DNA of 64,000 nucleotides from Karstenula rhodostoma CBS 690.94 (GCA_010093485.1 MU001503.1:765132-829131), one strand, 5' to 3'; numbered from the stretch's first letter, positions 43,305 through 55,090 are shown. Made by a program: numbers and translations. The notes: generated by a model from the sequence alone, not told the origin.

Positions 43305-44993
43305 ATGGTACAGTGGCCCAATGTCGCATCATGCCTGCTCATCACGTCTTACGATAATCGCAGGTCGTTCTCGCAGCGTCGATATGCACCCGCGGCGGGA
43401 AGGCCGTCCTCTCCCGTCAATTCCGTGAGATGCAGCGCTCGCGCATTGAAGCCCTCCTCGCCTCGTTTCCCAAGCTCGCCGACGGAGCCTCCCAACACAC
43501 CACCGTAGAGCAGGACAATGTGCGCTACGTGTACCAGCCGCTCGACGAGCTGTACATGGTGCTCATCACCAACCTCCAGTCTAACATTCTGCAAGACATC
43601 AACTCTCTGCATCTTTTCGCCCAAGTCGTGTCCTCAATATGCAAGTCGCTGGACGAGCGCGAGATTCTGAAGAATGCGTTCGAGCTGCTGGGTGCTTTCG
43701 ACGAGATCGTCACACTGGGTTATCGGGAGAATTTGACCCTGTCCCAGATCAAGACTTTCTTGGAGATGGAGAGTCACGAGGAAAGGATCCAGGAGATCAT
43801 TGCACGGAACAAGGAACTCGAGGCTACCGAGGAGCGCAAACGCCGCGCCAAGCAGCTCGAACTGCAGCGCAAGGAAATGTCAAGGTCGTCACGCGGAATG
43901 GGAGGCGGTGGAGGCATGGGAAGCATGGGCGGCATGGGCAGCGCTCCTCGCACACCCCAGTATCCCTCGTATACGCCCAGCACCCCTGCCACTGTTCCCG
44001 ATACCTACGATTCGTATGAAGCCGAGAAGAAGAAGACAAGCAAGCCACTGGCATTGGGCAAGAAGGGCATGCAGCTCGGCAAGAAGAAGACAACTTCCAA
44101 CATCTTCGAACAAGTGGCCGGCGATCTGCCCCCGGAAAGCGAACCCCTCGTTACCTCGCCCAGGACCTCCGCCCCCGCCGCAGCGCCAGCGAGCGCTCGT
44201 CAATCCACCTCCACCGACCGCGAAGCTGTACACATCACCACCAACGAGTCCATTTCGGCACGCTTGGACAGAGAAGGTCTGCTCAAGTCGTTCGAGGTCA
44301 AGGGAGAAATGCAACTCAAGATCTCCGACCCGGCCCTCACACAAGTGAAGCTCGACCTACAAGCCGGCGACACCCGAGGCGCTCAGCTCATGACACATCC
44401 AAAGGTCGACAAGGCTGCTTTCCGCAACGGTCAGGTCATCCAGCTTGCCGATACCAGCAAGGGTTTCCCTTCGAATATGGGTATCGGTGTCATGAAATGG
44501 AAGCTCGCACCCAAGGCAGAAGATGTATCGGATCCACCGATCACGTTCCGCGTCTGGGTCGAGGACTCGGGCAAGATGTTCAACATCACTGTAGAATACG
44601 AGTTGGCTGGCGGTGACGCACTGAAGGACGTCAGTGTCACCATTCCGTTCCAGACAGATGAGCCGAACGTGTCATCCTTTGACGCAGTGTACGAAGTCAG
44701 CGGCGACAGCCTTGAGTGGAACATCGGTACTGTAGATGAGGAGCATAGCTCAGGCAGCTTTGAGTTCGAGGCTCAGGCCGAAGGCGAGGCTGAGTTCTTT
44801 CCCATGAGGGTACGCTTCAACAAGACGACTCCGTTTGTGGACGTCAGCGTAAGTGTTGAACATTTCCTCTGCTTGAATTGCACACTAACAAACGTGCGCA
44901 CAGGTTGCCTCCGTAACGCTTTTGTCCATGAACCAGGACATCAACTTCACCACGGATATCAAGTCTTCCGCGGATGTTTACGAGATCGTATAG
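43305..44993 (+). CDS. RET2: coatomer subunit delta (COPI)
   Basis: Subunit of the COPI coat for retrograde Golgi-to-ER transport. Coding exons: 43305-43307 (ATG only), 43364-44848 and 44904-44993; total 526 codons, 525 residues. Splicing the first 56-base intron gives M followed by VVLAASICTRGGKAVLSRQF, the canonical delta-COP N-terminus; reading through it would not. A longin-like domain at about 1-140 (YVYQPLDELYMVLITN, IVTLGYRENLTLSQI), a charged helix, a Gly/Met linker (GGGGMGSMGGMG) and a mu-homology domain at about 280-525 (GEMQLKISDP, FNITVEYEL) follow. The last intron has a CACTAAC branch. The shadow frame that reads past 44848 to 45064 is an intron retention artefact. Confidence 0.93.
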
Positions 44994-45220
44994 GCCCCTA
45001 TAACGGTGTGCGTTGCTTGGCTTGGTGGAGTGTTCGCATATACTGTGCATGGGAATTGGCATAGACCGGGGCGAAGCAAAATTATTGAAGATGCACATGT
45101 AACGACGGCTTTGAGAGCTGGCGACCTCGCTGTGTGCCGTTGCAATGCTCATGCGTTAACCAACTATCCTCACGTCTAACACTGCCATGCTTTACCGGAG
45201 TCTCCTGCTGTCAAAACAAA

Positions 45221-45970
45221 TCAAATCCCCTGCTCTACCCTCTTGAACACCCACTTCACCCCATTTACCCTGCCGCCTGCCTCTCCATCATCATCGTCAT
45301 CATCCTCCTCGTCCCCGTCAGGCAACGGCATCATCGCCGCTTGTTCCATTTCCCTTCGCGCTTCCCTGCGCATTTCCTCCGTCCGCTCTGTGTTCGGCCA
45401 TCTACAGCATATCGCGACTGAAAGCGGGACGCCTTCCCAGTCGATCTCGTCGTCATCATCTCCTTCTCCTTCTCCTTCGCCTTTGCCTTCGCCTTCCCTC
45501 TCTTCGCTTGCGCCGTGAACCGGGGTGTCATTCAGGCCATCCCCGCGTACCTGCTCGTCCAGATCTGTCGTAGGTGTATCACCTCCAGCAAAGCCCACGA
45601 GATCGACCGCACCTGCATCCGCTGGCATACAAGGCGACGACCCCGTCGACACGGCTGCGTCGTCAGGGCTCTCCACCCCGGGACAAGCCGTCCCTTCCTG
45701 CACGGCAATGTTGGTGTTCAGACCTTCGTTCATCAATGCGATCGCCTGTCCAAGTCTCTCTAGGAGGGCGTTGTCCACCTCCTCTTCCTGGCCTGCCGAC
45801 CGGACGTTGTTCGTGTTCTGGGGCCCGGCGTCTGTGCTGGTACGTTCTCCCCAGATACTTGGGCCGTCGCTGTCGTTCCAGAGGCGCGCATCTTCTACAC
45901 GTCCTTGGAGCAACTTTTTGCGCTCTTTGGCGTCGAGTCCTTCGACGAAGTTCGTGAAGGTGCGCTTCAT
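45221..45970 (-). CDS. uncharacterised small acidic protein
   Basis: Single-exon frame of 249 residues. N-terminal MKRTFTNFVEGLDAKERKKLL is a clear helix, then a polar middle, a Gly/Glu/Lys repeat (EGKGEGEGEGEG, coded by a GAAGGC-type repeat), an EIDWEGVPLSVAICCRWP segment, a charged helix REARREMEQA and an Asp run. No known domain. It lies tail-to-tail with delta-COP. Codon use is reasonable, and the hydrophobic patch around VPLSVAICC looks like folded or interaction sequence. Function unknown. Confidence 0.6.
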   Translation of the reverse strand: MKRTFTNFVEGLDAKERKKLLQGRVEDARLWNDSDGPSIWGERTSTDAGPQNTNNVRSAGQEEEVDNALLERLGQAIALMNEGLNTNIAVQEGTACPGVESPDDAAVSTGSSPCMPADAGAVDLVGFAGGDTPTTDLDEQVRGDGLNDTPVHGASEEREGEGKGEGEGEGDDDDEIDWEGVPLSVAICCRWPNTERTEEMRREARREMEQAAMMPLPDGDEEDDDDDDGEAGGRVNGVKWVFKRVEQGI

Positions 45971-46668
45971 CTCTGAGAGTTTTGGAGAGTTGCCTGAAAA
46001 AATAATTTTTTGGGTAATGATTGAGTTTGCCTATAGCAAATTGTTGTATTCTTAAGGCATAAGTTAGGGCCACTTACGGACCTGTTGTGGACGGTAAGGT
46101 CGTTAGGTACGCCCGGCGTGGCGCAGCGAGTCCAAGGTTATGGTGGATGCATAGGCGACAACAAGCGCAGGCATCCATGCTCGGCTACTCGTGTATGCTT
46201 TTGAAAACGTTGACACATGCTTTGATAATTATCAATTGTTGCGCTACTGATTAAGCTGCAAAATATTCCCTTGGACCTTGTCCACCCTTAAATGCATCGA
46301 TATCCTTCTGTCATACGACAATATGTCATTCCATTGCCCACACCGCTATGCCGTCGACCCCCGACCGGCACAAAATCATGTTCGTGACATGGTGAGTATG
46401 AAAATTGTAATTGGGGTTGCTCCCATAAAATCAAAACGCCGTCGCTAAATGAAGCATTGCTGCAATATGTAAAGAGTGGAAGTTGAAGTGAAGGCCAAAA
46501 TCTTGGATATGAAGCGTAGGTAGAAGACTCGCTTTAAAAGTCGGCAATAATGTGGCTCGACAGGGTTACGAGGCTAAAGAACCGAAAATGGGTATAGCAA
46601 GGAATCTAAAACAGAGGAAATGTAACGTCGAATATATACTGTGAAGCGAAAGAAGTGCCGGGGGACTT
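45971..46668. other. intergenic, about 700 bases
   Basis: AT-richer, with TTTTTTGGG and poly-A type runs. It should hold the promoter of the small acidic gene and the 3' UTR of the next gene. No gene seen. Confidence 0.45.
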
Positions 46669-48769
46669 CTAATTGACGGCATCGCCGAGGAAGCCGAAAT
46701 CGTTGACGAGCGTTTCGGAACGGGTGACGAAGCTACCGCGGACGTGCTGTATAGCAGATTGGGGATCAGCGACGGTCGCCTTGGACGCAGTTTCGTCTTC
46801 TGGCAGTTTGTAGCTCTGGAATCCCAACCCGAAGCATGCCGCTTGCCTACGAGGCGCAGACTCTGCGTATTGAATATCGAGATCGAAGAGATTGGGTCCG
46901 AACGATGATAGACGGAGCTCCTCTAACTTTGGAGGCAAGGTAGAGACGTCTTCTTTGGCCGTGGAATTATCCTGCTCTTCCTTTTTGTACTCATGCTCAG
47001 TGAATGTAGAGTCGCGGTCGGGGCTATGTATGTAATCGCTAGTGGAGAAACGAGAGGATCGCTGTGGCGAGCCAGCATCACTACAGTCGCTAGTAAAGGA
47101 GCTGAAAGTTGCCGAAGACGTGCCAGACTCGGCGCTCCAGATTGAAAAGTGTCCCTTACGTTCTGAAAGCATTTGGAACTTTGCATCCTCTATCTGGATC
47201 TCTTGATACTCGTGTTCTTCAAGCGCATCCTCCGTCTTTGGGCTGGAATCGGCACTGCTGCATGAATAGAGTGGAGCGGGGACGAGGTAACGTGGTAAAG
47301 GAGGCAAGTCCTTGTTCTTGTCAAGCGCTGAGTTCCGCAAGCTAGAACTGCGATCGCCGCCATGGCTTGAAGTTGGGCGCGCGTCGGTAGATGGTGGCTC
47401 GAGGGCTACAGTCGGTCTTTGAAGGATAGGAGCCTCATCGGCTGCCACTTCAGGGTCTATCTCATGCTGTCGCGGCAGTCTCGGCGATGATATCCATGGC
47501 TCATTGCAGAAGAGTTTCGTGCGCCTCGTGTCAGTCGAGTTGGCTCGGACAATGTTGGCCGGCGCACAAAGTGAGCCTGCTGTAGTTGGGGCAACGTCCG
47601 ATCGAGAACGCGGCCGCGCTCCGTAAGAACATTCACTGGGTGCCAACGAAGACGGAACACAGTCTTTGGCGGGCTCTATTGGGTGAGATCCAAGAGGCAA
47701 GAACTGCTGCAACTTTCCCCTGACAGATGCTGACAAGGAAGAAGCCGTTTGGGGCGCCGTGGGAGGAGAGGGGAGGGACTTTGACGTCTGGAAAGTCGGT
47801 AGGGGCGAAGGGAGTGGAGTCCTGTGGAGCGATGATAATGATACAAGGTTGAGTTCCTCAGCGGTGGTGCTGATCAAAGTAGGGGCTCCTATTTCTAGAT
47901 CGCGGATGTTCTTCGATCCTGCTCTTGCATGTGATGCTGACCTCTTCTGCGCAAACTTCTCCTTCAAGCCCTTGAAGTCTGCGAACAAGGCCGTCGAGGA
48001 AAGTGCAGGTGTCGTAGAGGCACTTCGGGCATGCCGTGCGGGACCGGGTGAGTATGCCGGGGTCGTGTAGGGATATGTGGCGGATCGTGGAGTGGTGAGC
48101 GAGACCATGGGGACACGATACGGCTCGCTGCAGAGATCTCCAAGGCGAGGAGATGGAAGTGCTTTCTGTGGAACAGGCGGGACTGGCGTCAAGAACTTGT
48201 CTTTTGGGTTGCGGGTGAAGACGTCTGCGTCTCCCATGCTGTGATTGTTCCCTGACTCACGAGGAACTTCCAAGATGTTCAGTCGTTGACCGGGAAGTAA
48301 GGGGCATGCAGTTGTCGATGGTTCCGAAGGATTATGGCGTTCCTCAATACCATCCACACTGTACTGGGGAGGGTCAGCAAATGTTGTAATACTGTGGAAC
48401 GATGCTCGAGAGATGGGCCATTCTACCCGAGTCGTTCAATAAGTGGGTTTGCAGCGTTGAGGTACGTACATAATACCAGTAGGTTCCGCCCATTTTGAAG
48501 GCACCACTACGACGCTGACCGACGTTCTCAAGGTCGCCGTCACAGATGATGTTGTCGAAGGTATAACAACCGGACCAGACCCCGTGACCTCTTCTTCGGT
48601 CGCGTTGGAGCTGATATGGTTTGGAGAAGTTGTCCCACGAGCCGAACAACTCTACACTTTGAAGCCGAGTAGGATGGTCACTAGAGTAAAGTCAGCGGGG
48701 CAATGTATTATAAGGCAGACATGGGGGATCGACATACAACAGGAAGGTGAAGAGTGTTGTGGAACCCAT
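46669..48769 (-). CDS. AMPK-type glycogen-binding (CBM48-like) domain protein
   Basis: Fungal protein with an N-terminal AMPK-beta-like carbohydrate-binding fold; role unknown. Exons 48769-48738, 48680-48470 and 48363-46669 give 645 residues. The fold is split by introns of 57 and 106 bases and appears only after joining: MGSTTLFTFLFDHPTRLQSV, ELFGSWDNFSKPYQLQRD, GVWSGCYTFDNIICDGD, KMGGTYWYYYSVDG and RHNPSEPSTTACPLLPGQ, ending with LNILEVP (residues 1 to about 110). The remaining 530 residues are Ser/Pro-rich and disordered, with a short basic helix (FADFKGLKEKFAQKRSAS). The aromatic residues WDNF and TYWYYY fit glycan binding, but direct binding is inferred. Confidence 0.78.
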
Positions 48770-49009
48770 GATTCTGGGGCGCCCAGGGCCTTAAAGCGAG
48801 AAGGATGCGGGACGGGGCAGTGTCTTGTTTAGATGGCAGAAGCTAACCGCATATCATGAAACTGCAGTGACAGGTGGCCGAATTAGAAGGTCATGTTGCA
48901 GACCCTGCTATATTCGTTTTAGTTGAGCAACTTGATAAACGGCGACTGCAGACATACCTGGAGGAATATAGGCACGTGCGGCAGCTATGGACAAGACAAG
49001 ACTGAATAA

Positions 49010-49562
49010 TTACGCGGAAGCTTGATCGACGAAGATGTTATGCAACTCGACAATGCAAAGTAACTGGACCAAAAAGCGCAAGAGCTGGGTAGCGGTGACG
49101 TGCCGAGCGATGATGCGGTCGAAGGGCGCTTGGTTCAAGCACTTGAAACGGACAGGGCCAAGTTTGAGGACCTTGTCGATGAGGCCCACGCAGAGGGCAA
49201 TTTGGACCCACTCGGAGAATTGCAGCTGTCCAGAGCAAAAGCTGTTTGAGGCAGCACGAGGGTGCGGCGTAGGATGGTAAGGTCTGCGCCGCAAATAGTC
49301 GAAGACGGGATTGGCCCAATTGGCGCTGGAGATGTTGGATGGAAGGAGAAGGCAGCCTCAGCGCTTACTGCAGAGCGTAGCGTAGTCGAGACTGGGGAAG
49401 GCGAAACCTAATCGTTAGGCGGTCCAAAAAAAAAGTAGATGGCGTGTAGAGCGGTGTGAAGAGGAGAGGAGAGGAGAGGAGAGGAGAGGAGAGGAGAAGA
49501 GAAGAGAAGAGAAGAGGGAAAAGAAAGCTGGGCATGAGGTTGTGGTGCGCCTGCGCGTTCAA
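49010..49562 (-). CDS. tentative two-exon gene, unrecognised
   Basis: Exon 2 (49325-49010) shows strong C-ending codon use and folded-type sequence (ANWANPVFDYLRRRPYHP, FSEWVQIALCVGLIDKVLKL, DRIIARHVTATQLLRFLVQLL) to a TAA. It has no ATG in frame; joining to 49562-49369 across a 43-base intron (GTAAGC donor, CTCCAG acceptor) gives 169 residues. The first exon, however, is built partly from a CTCTCC repeat and reads like low-complexity Leu/Ser sequence, so the start may lie elsewhere (for example the ATG giving MPSFLF). No family recognised. Confidence 0.4.
49456..49515. repeat. GAGAG/GGAGA purine repeat
   Basis: About ten GAGGA/GAAGA pentamers on the plus strand, hence CTCTCC on the sense strand of the tentative minus-strand gene that includes or follows it. 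Confidence 0.85.
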
Positions 49563-49995
49563 TGGAACTTGGAAGGCGCCGTCGGTGTCCCTGGTTGTTA
49601 TTTAGTGTACCGGGAAGGCACGGCGTGCGCCATTCATGTTTAGCTGAGCACCAGGCGAAAGTAGGTTTGTCATGAAATGAGGATAGTGATTAGATGGGAA
49701 TCAACAGACGAGCGAGCGGGCGACAACCGCAGACGCTGATAGGGGGTCCCAGCGCTCCTTCATCTCGCGGGGGCCGCTGGACAGGGCACCGTCGTCATTC
49801 AGGTTCCGCATGAGCCGGAGGGGGAGTGAAGACGGGGCCGGACCACGGCATGCAGCTGAGCGGGCTGAGCGGGCTGAACGAGTCCCATGAGATGTGAGAG
49901 AGACGGATGGCTGGGTTGCGGGAGGACTTGGGTGTGTGGTGTGCAGTAGAACCCCCTGTCTCGCCAATCAGACAGGCGGCCATCCCAGCCAGCCA

Positions 49996-50036
49996 TCACC
50001 ATCGCCATCACCATCGCCATCACCATCACCATCACG
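49996..50036. repeat. CATCAC/CATCGC hexamer repeat
   Basis: About seven units of CATCAC or CATCGC in tandem. Confidence 0.75.
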
Positions 50037-50207
50037 CACCGGAGACTGGAGACTGGAGGCGCGACACTACGACCTGACAGATAACAGGTGAACAGCCAGT
50101 CGCTCAGCTGCACCGACGGGATGAGATGGGATGGCGTCAATGCAGGTGGACGCTGAAACGGCCACTCCCTCTTGGAAGCTCCCTGGCCGCGCTGTCAAAC
50201 TTCATGT

Positions 50208-50279
50208 CCACTGTCCACTGCCCACTGCCCACTGCCCACTGCCCACTGCCCACTGCCCACTGCCCACTGCCCACTGCCC
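50208..50279. repeat. CCACTGC heptamer minisatellite
   Basis: About ten exact or near-exact 7-base units. A period of seven shifts reading frame every unit, which opens long repetitive frames in all three phases of both strands; these are not genes. Confidence 0.9.
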
Positions 50280-51343
50280 GCTCGCTCGCTGCCCGTAAGC
50301 GCTGTCCGCGGCGCAGCATGCACCCGACGACGGCAGACGGCAGACGGCTGCACGCGCGCCTTGCTTGCGTGCCTCTTCCCACGCCGTTCCACAGGCCCAC
50401 CATGTTTCTCAAGAGCCGCCAGGAAACATTCCAGCACACGCCCCCCCACAGCCGCGCGCCCTGCAACCAGGCGCAGCTATTTCGGGCTGTGGAGCGCATC
50501 AAAAATCAAGTTTCCCACCTTCGCCGCCGCGTTTGATCGCTCGCATCCTCGTTGTGCCTCATTACGGGCCCAGGCGAGCGCACGGCCACGTGCTTTTCAT
50601 CAAGCTGGACCTGTTCATGCACCCCCACCGCCTTGAACCTGGAAGAGCGTCCATCACTACGCAAACCCCTCATTTGTTACCTGACACACCGCCGGCTGAT
50701 CCGAGATGGCTTGCCTGCGTTTTGGTCATGGTTGCACCGCTTTCCCGCCCAAGCCCACTCAAACGTCCGTAGTTGCAGAAGCCTACCTCGACGTCGTCGT
50801 ATTTTCCGCTTGCAGACGCATGACAAGACATGCAGATGCACACCTGAACAGGCAACTTGTACGCTCGCCTGCTCTCCGCAACGAGCATGCAATAATCCAT
50901 CATTGCTGCGAACTCGGTCGCCATCGGCCAACCTAGCGCACCGTCTGGAGAGCTCGCACCGCTAGAGAACAAGGCTTTCCACGAGCACACTGTACCTTTG
51001 TAGCACCGCGTCGCATGTGTCCGCATGTGCAGCTTTCCCTTCGTCCCAATTTCCTGCATCACGACGATCGGAATTCCCTGGCAGCTTCCAGGTTGATCAT
51101 GGACACGGCAGGTCCCTGCAGCACCGAGACCCTACCGCCAGCCTCTGCTGAGCATGCACGTGTGCGTGGAAGGAGTCAACGTGTTGAGCAACGTCACATG
51201 TACCCCTTCGCATTTCACGCCATCTGCAATAGCAACCACAAAGTTCTCGAACCAGGACCAAGCAGGACTTTACGCGTACCATTAGCTGATGATTGATGTT
51301 GACCATCACCATTCATGGTGCTGCGTCACCCCGCACGCTTTCC

Positions 51344-52882
51344 TCACTGGAAGCTCGTGCTCAAGATATCCGGCTTCCTGTCCTCCAAATCTAGGATCAT
51401 CTGTCCGAACAAGCCGTTCGCCCAGCTGAACCATTGACGTGTCCAGTCTGTCTCGTTGAAGCTATTGATGCTCTCGTGTACCAGTCCAAGCCCCGCCGTG
51501 CTGCTGACAATCTGCTTCAGCTGCCCCTTGATCTCGTCGTCATCGTCCGTCGTCAATATCCTGACAATGGATGCCATAGGCCACGCCATCCCAGGTCCTT
51601 GGTGGGGTCCGCCTACCGCGTTGATTACAGGTCCACGCATAAAGTATGGGTTCGATGCGCCGAGGACAAGCTCACGCGTGTTGGCGTATGTCTCTTCGTT
51701 CACGGGGTATGTGTTGAAAGGAGCGGAGAGGAGCGAAGGAATGTTTGCATCGTCCATGATGTTCTGAGAGCCAAATCCATCAATCTCAAAGGCATAGACC
51801 TTTCCGTATTTCAGATGGTTCACCGTCGCCTGTGTTTCGATGGCTTCCTGTATCGAACTCGAGAGGTCCGACATCTGCGTCGCAAGAGATGCCGACTTGT
51901 CGCTGTTGATGTTCCCCATGATTTCAGAAGCTGACTTCAAGTAGGCGCTGAACATCATGTTGGCAGGGATGTAGAACTGGTAGATGGTAGAATCGTCGCT
52001 AGGGCGGAACCCACTCCTGATCAGACCGGTCCCGTTTGCTACAGGGTTCCCAATCCCGTCGTTGGCGAATGTTTCCGTTGCACGATCAGTGTCGCGATTG
52101 AACTTGTATGGACTCTCCAGAACCCTCCCATCCTCGCCGTACGTGGGTGTTGTCATCTCCTGCGCAACTTTGAGAACTGCCTCGATAGCTTCCACCCAAT
52201 GGAACTTGCCGAAGAATTCCACGTCCCCCGTGGCATTGTAATAATTGGTCGACACCTCCAAGAAGGCCGCCAACGAGTCGAGCTCGTATTTACATTCGAA
52301 GACCGACTGGTTGTTGTATGCTGGCACAACCACGTCGTTGCTCGCCGAGGGGTTTTCCGCCGGCGGGATGTTGCTCTCCACCGGGGGCTGGAAGGAATTG
52401 CAGTAGGGTGATGTGAGCAGATATCTCGCCTGCAGATTGATCACGCCTCTGTAGAGACTCGCGAGGGAATTGGGATCGCTACTTGCGTTCAGCAAGGGGA
52501 GGTAGCTTTGCATCTGATTAGAGGAGTCACGCAGCCACATGGCATTGATATCGCCCGTAATCAGGAACGTCAGTTCTTCTTCTCCGTTGTCTGCTGCAAC
52601 ACCCTTCCATTTGACGGCCGTGTCCAAGCTGTTCGGATACGCGTTTTGAAAGAGGCGGTAGAGGTCTGGATCTTTGATGATGCTCTCGAAACGCGTCAAC
52701 GTATCTTCTACACCCTGCGATTTGAAGGTCCGACAGTCTTCCGAGGGCCTCTGGTATGCAAGTTTGTATTTCCCTGAGCTTAATGGTTCGTGAACGACCT
52801 TGGAGTAGTCTGAGTAGTCAGGACATTCTGCAACTGCAAGTAGTGGTATCGCAGCCGAGGCGAACAAGGTGAGACCGTGCAT
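51344..52882 (-). CDS. GH125 exo-alpha-1,6-mannosidase, secreted
   Basis: Glycoside hydrolase family 125 enzyme removing terminal alpha-1,6-linked mannose from glycans. The frame opens at 53017, but the Met at 52882 begins a clean signal peptide (MHGLTLFASAAIPLLAVA) and gives 512 residues, the usual size; the 45 residues before it would bury it. Motifs: ITGDINAMWLRDSSNQMQSY, LYRGVINLQARYLL, CKYELDSLAAFLEVSTNYY, DGIGNPVANGTGLIRSGFRPSDD and GGPHQGPGMAWPMASIVRIL. N-X-S/T sites (NQSVF, NATGD, NGTGL, NETDW) suit a secreted glycoprotein. No intron is evident. Confidence 0.9.
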   Translation of the reverse strand: MHGLTLFASAAIPLLAVAECPDYSDYSKVVHEPLSSGKYKLAYQRPSEDCRTFKSQGVEDTLTRFESIIKDPDLYRLFQNAYPNSLDTAVKWKGVAADNGEEELTFLITGDINAMWLRDSSNQMQSYLPLLNASSDPNSLASLYRGVINLQARYLLTSPYCNSFQPPVESNIPPAENPSASNDVVVPAYNNQSVFECKYELDSLAAFLEVSTNYYNATGDVEFFGKFHWVEAIEAVLKVAQEMTTPTYGEDGRVLESPYKFNRDTDRATETFANDGIGNPVANGTGLIRSGFRPSDDSTIYQFYIPANMMFSAYLKSASEIMGNINSDKSASLATQMSDLSSSIQEAIETQATVNHLKYGKVYAFEIDGFGSQNIMDDANIPSLLSAPFNTYPVNEETYANTRELVLGASNPYFMRGPVINAVGGPHQGPGMAWPMASIVRILTTDDDDEIKGQLKQIVSSTAGLGLVHESINSFNETDWTRQWFSWANGLFGQMILDLEDRKPDILSTSFQ

Positions 52883-53598
52883 GTTGATTGAGAACCACCA
52901 GTTCGCACACAGTATGGGGAGTAAAAGCAGAATGTTTGCAAAAGGACGAGTAGCGCGGCGAGACGATATTTTAGGCTTTTGTGCCAGGCACGTTCGTTTG
53001 CTAGCCATCCATGCCATATCACTATACCCCGCAGTTGATCATGAGTACTATGTCAAGGTACCGAATGTAACGGTGAGGGAGACGATCCGCAAGTGATCAC
53101 AGTGGTAGCTTTGGATCGACGTCATCCAAGGTCCGCCTCAGCAAACCAGTGCCAAACGGGAAGCTGGAGGATGCAGCTTGGAGCGAACGACAACGTCGCT
53201 CACCCGATCAAACAGAGTTGGGCAAGCCGGCGCATGCGGAGAGGACTGTGAGTGGGGCGCGTGCATCGTTGCAGGAATCAAGGATAAAATGCGGGGAGCT
53301 CTCCTCGTGCATCCAGTGTCGATCTTAGCTTGGAAACCAAGATGGGAAGGCGGCTGGGCGTGTATAGGCGCGTGTTCACAGACTGCTTCATGCAAAGAGC
53401 GAGACATTGACAGATGTAAACGATGTTGATGCAAGTTGATCACGAAGGCAGAACAACACGAAGAAGATGGCGGGTGGTCCTCCCGGACAGCGCGAGCTTA
53501 CCTGTTGTGGCCTAGGCTCCAGGCCTCCACTTTTTCCCCCTGTCGGTCATCTCCGTGTCACTTCAACAACGGAAACGGATACGCAGAGCCGCAAAACA
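52883..53598. promoter_or_regulatory. shared divergent promoter region (GH125 / Zn2Cys6 gene)
   Basis: 716 bases between divergent starts of a secreted mannosidase and a transcription factor. No specific site identified. Nothing else supported. Confidence 0.45.
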
Positions 53599-55090
53599 AT
53601 GTCCACGAAGCCTCGCACACAAAGCAAGCAGGGGTGCACTCAGTGTAGGAAACGTCGTATCAAGGTCAGCCAATGTTCTCTTGAGGGAGCGACACCTGCC
53701 CGCTGAACTCACGTAGCCGCCCTACCGTGTCTGACAAACACAGTGTGACGAAGGTCGTCCAGACTGTAAGAACTGCGTGAGACGCAGGAGCGAGTGTAGC
53801 TTCCGCAAATACGACCCAGTTCCCAAATCTTTCCTTGCGAGGTCTCCACGATCAAATAGACCTTTGAGCAGCCCGGAGGGGTCCATTGCGTCTATACCAT
53901 CTCCGACTTTCTTGGATTACCTTCCTCAAGACGAGTTGATCATTCACTTCCCAGAAGCTCTACGTCCACGATTTCGACATCTGTTGCAGCATTTTGTGGA
54001 AGAGACCAGCTTCACAATCACGCACAATGATACTGCTAGAGCAGCTTGGTGTGCAGCCGTTCCCCAACTTACAGCGAAACACGTTTTCGTCCTACAGGGG
54101 ACAGTTGCCATTTCAGCTCTACATATGTCCAAACATGCAGAGACAGAAAACGAGAAGAAACATTTCCGCGATATTGCGACCTACCAAATGAGCATGGGAC
54201 TTATCAAGTACCGCCAAGCTATTGCAGACGTAACAGAAGCGAATGCGGAGTCACTGTTAGCTTTCTCCATCACTACTACAGCATGGGTTCTTTACACAAC
54301 AGCAGACGACTTCAAGACTCTTCTGCATCCACTTAAGGAAATGGGACAAGGACTGAATCGAGACCACACCGTAAAGGCTCTAGTGACCACTACGTCGAAG
54401 ATCCTCCGTACACTCCGAGGCGTACTTGTTATATTAGTGCCTTGTTGGCATCTGATAGTGAGTGGGGTGTTTAAAGATGTCGCAAAGCGCGATTGGTGGC
54501 CGTATGCTGTGCCAGCGACACCCAACGCGATCGAGGATGACAAGCGACTCATGAATCTAGAAAGCATATGGATGAAGCCAGGTCGTCCCTATGAGTACTA
54601 TTTTGATGCCTTGCGACAGGCATTAAAAACCTTGCGGGAAGACTTCGCGCGTGTCTCGCAGCTCACTATTACCGACAATGCACCAAAAAATCGGTATGGA
54701 AAGCTTGTCGATTGGACTTCGGTGATAAGCTGGCCCATCCAGTTACCTGTAGCCTTTGTGGAACTCATGGAAGCACGGAATCCCGAGGCCTGGGTCATCC
54801 TTGCGCAGTGCGTAACGCCCCGGTACCAAGTCGCTATGTCTTAGACACAGATACCTTGTACCTAACCTCACTTCTCTGGCTTATACTGACATTGTACCGG
54901 TGCGTGTAGTTATGCCATACTCCCTGCCAAAGTCGAATTTGTGTTCTGGATCAAAGATTTTGCTCCGAATCTCGTGTCCGCCGCTGCTCTTGTCCTAGGA
55001 GAGCAGATGCGCAGCTCAATCGAGTGGCCTGCCAAAGCTGTCGGCGTTGACTTGGATCAGCTCTACTCGATACATCGGAGTGAATGTTGA
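53599..55090 (+). CDS. Zn2Cys6 fungal transcription factor
   Basis: DNA-binding regulator. Exons 53599-53664, 53744-54807 and 54910-55090 (79- and 102-base introns) total 437 codons, 436 residues. The first intron splits the binuclear zinc cluster; joined, Cys residues follow CX2CX6CX6CX2CX6C from GCTQCRKRRIKC to ECSF (residues 12-40), with the basic RKRRIK recognition helix. The middle resembles fungal_trans_2-type regulators (FPEALRPRFRHLLQHFVEET, LLAFSITTTAWVLYT). Exon 3 restores AWVILAHYAILPAKVEF and ends with a helix, EQMRSSIEWPAK. A single adjacent GH125 gene is the only hint of target; it is divergent from this gene. Confidence 0.85.

Larger units (their letters stand above)
49563..51343. 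other. repeat-bearing gene-poor stretch, 1.8 kb
   Basis: Carries a CATCAC/CATCGC hexamer run (about 49996-50036) and a CCACTGC heptamer array (50208-50279). Many frames run through these repeats on both strands; none has domain or splice support. Probably includes the 3' region of the GH125 gene at its end. Confidence 0.45.

Noticed and set aside
50126..50640. Overlapping frames through the heptamer array
   Set aside because: Period-seven repeat opens frames in every phase; translations are repetitive and unsupported.
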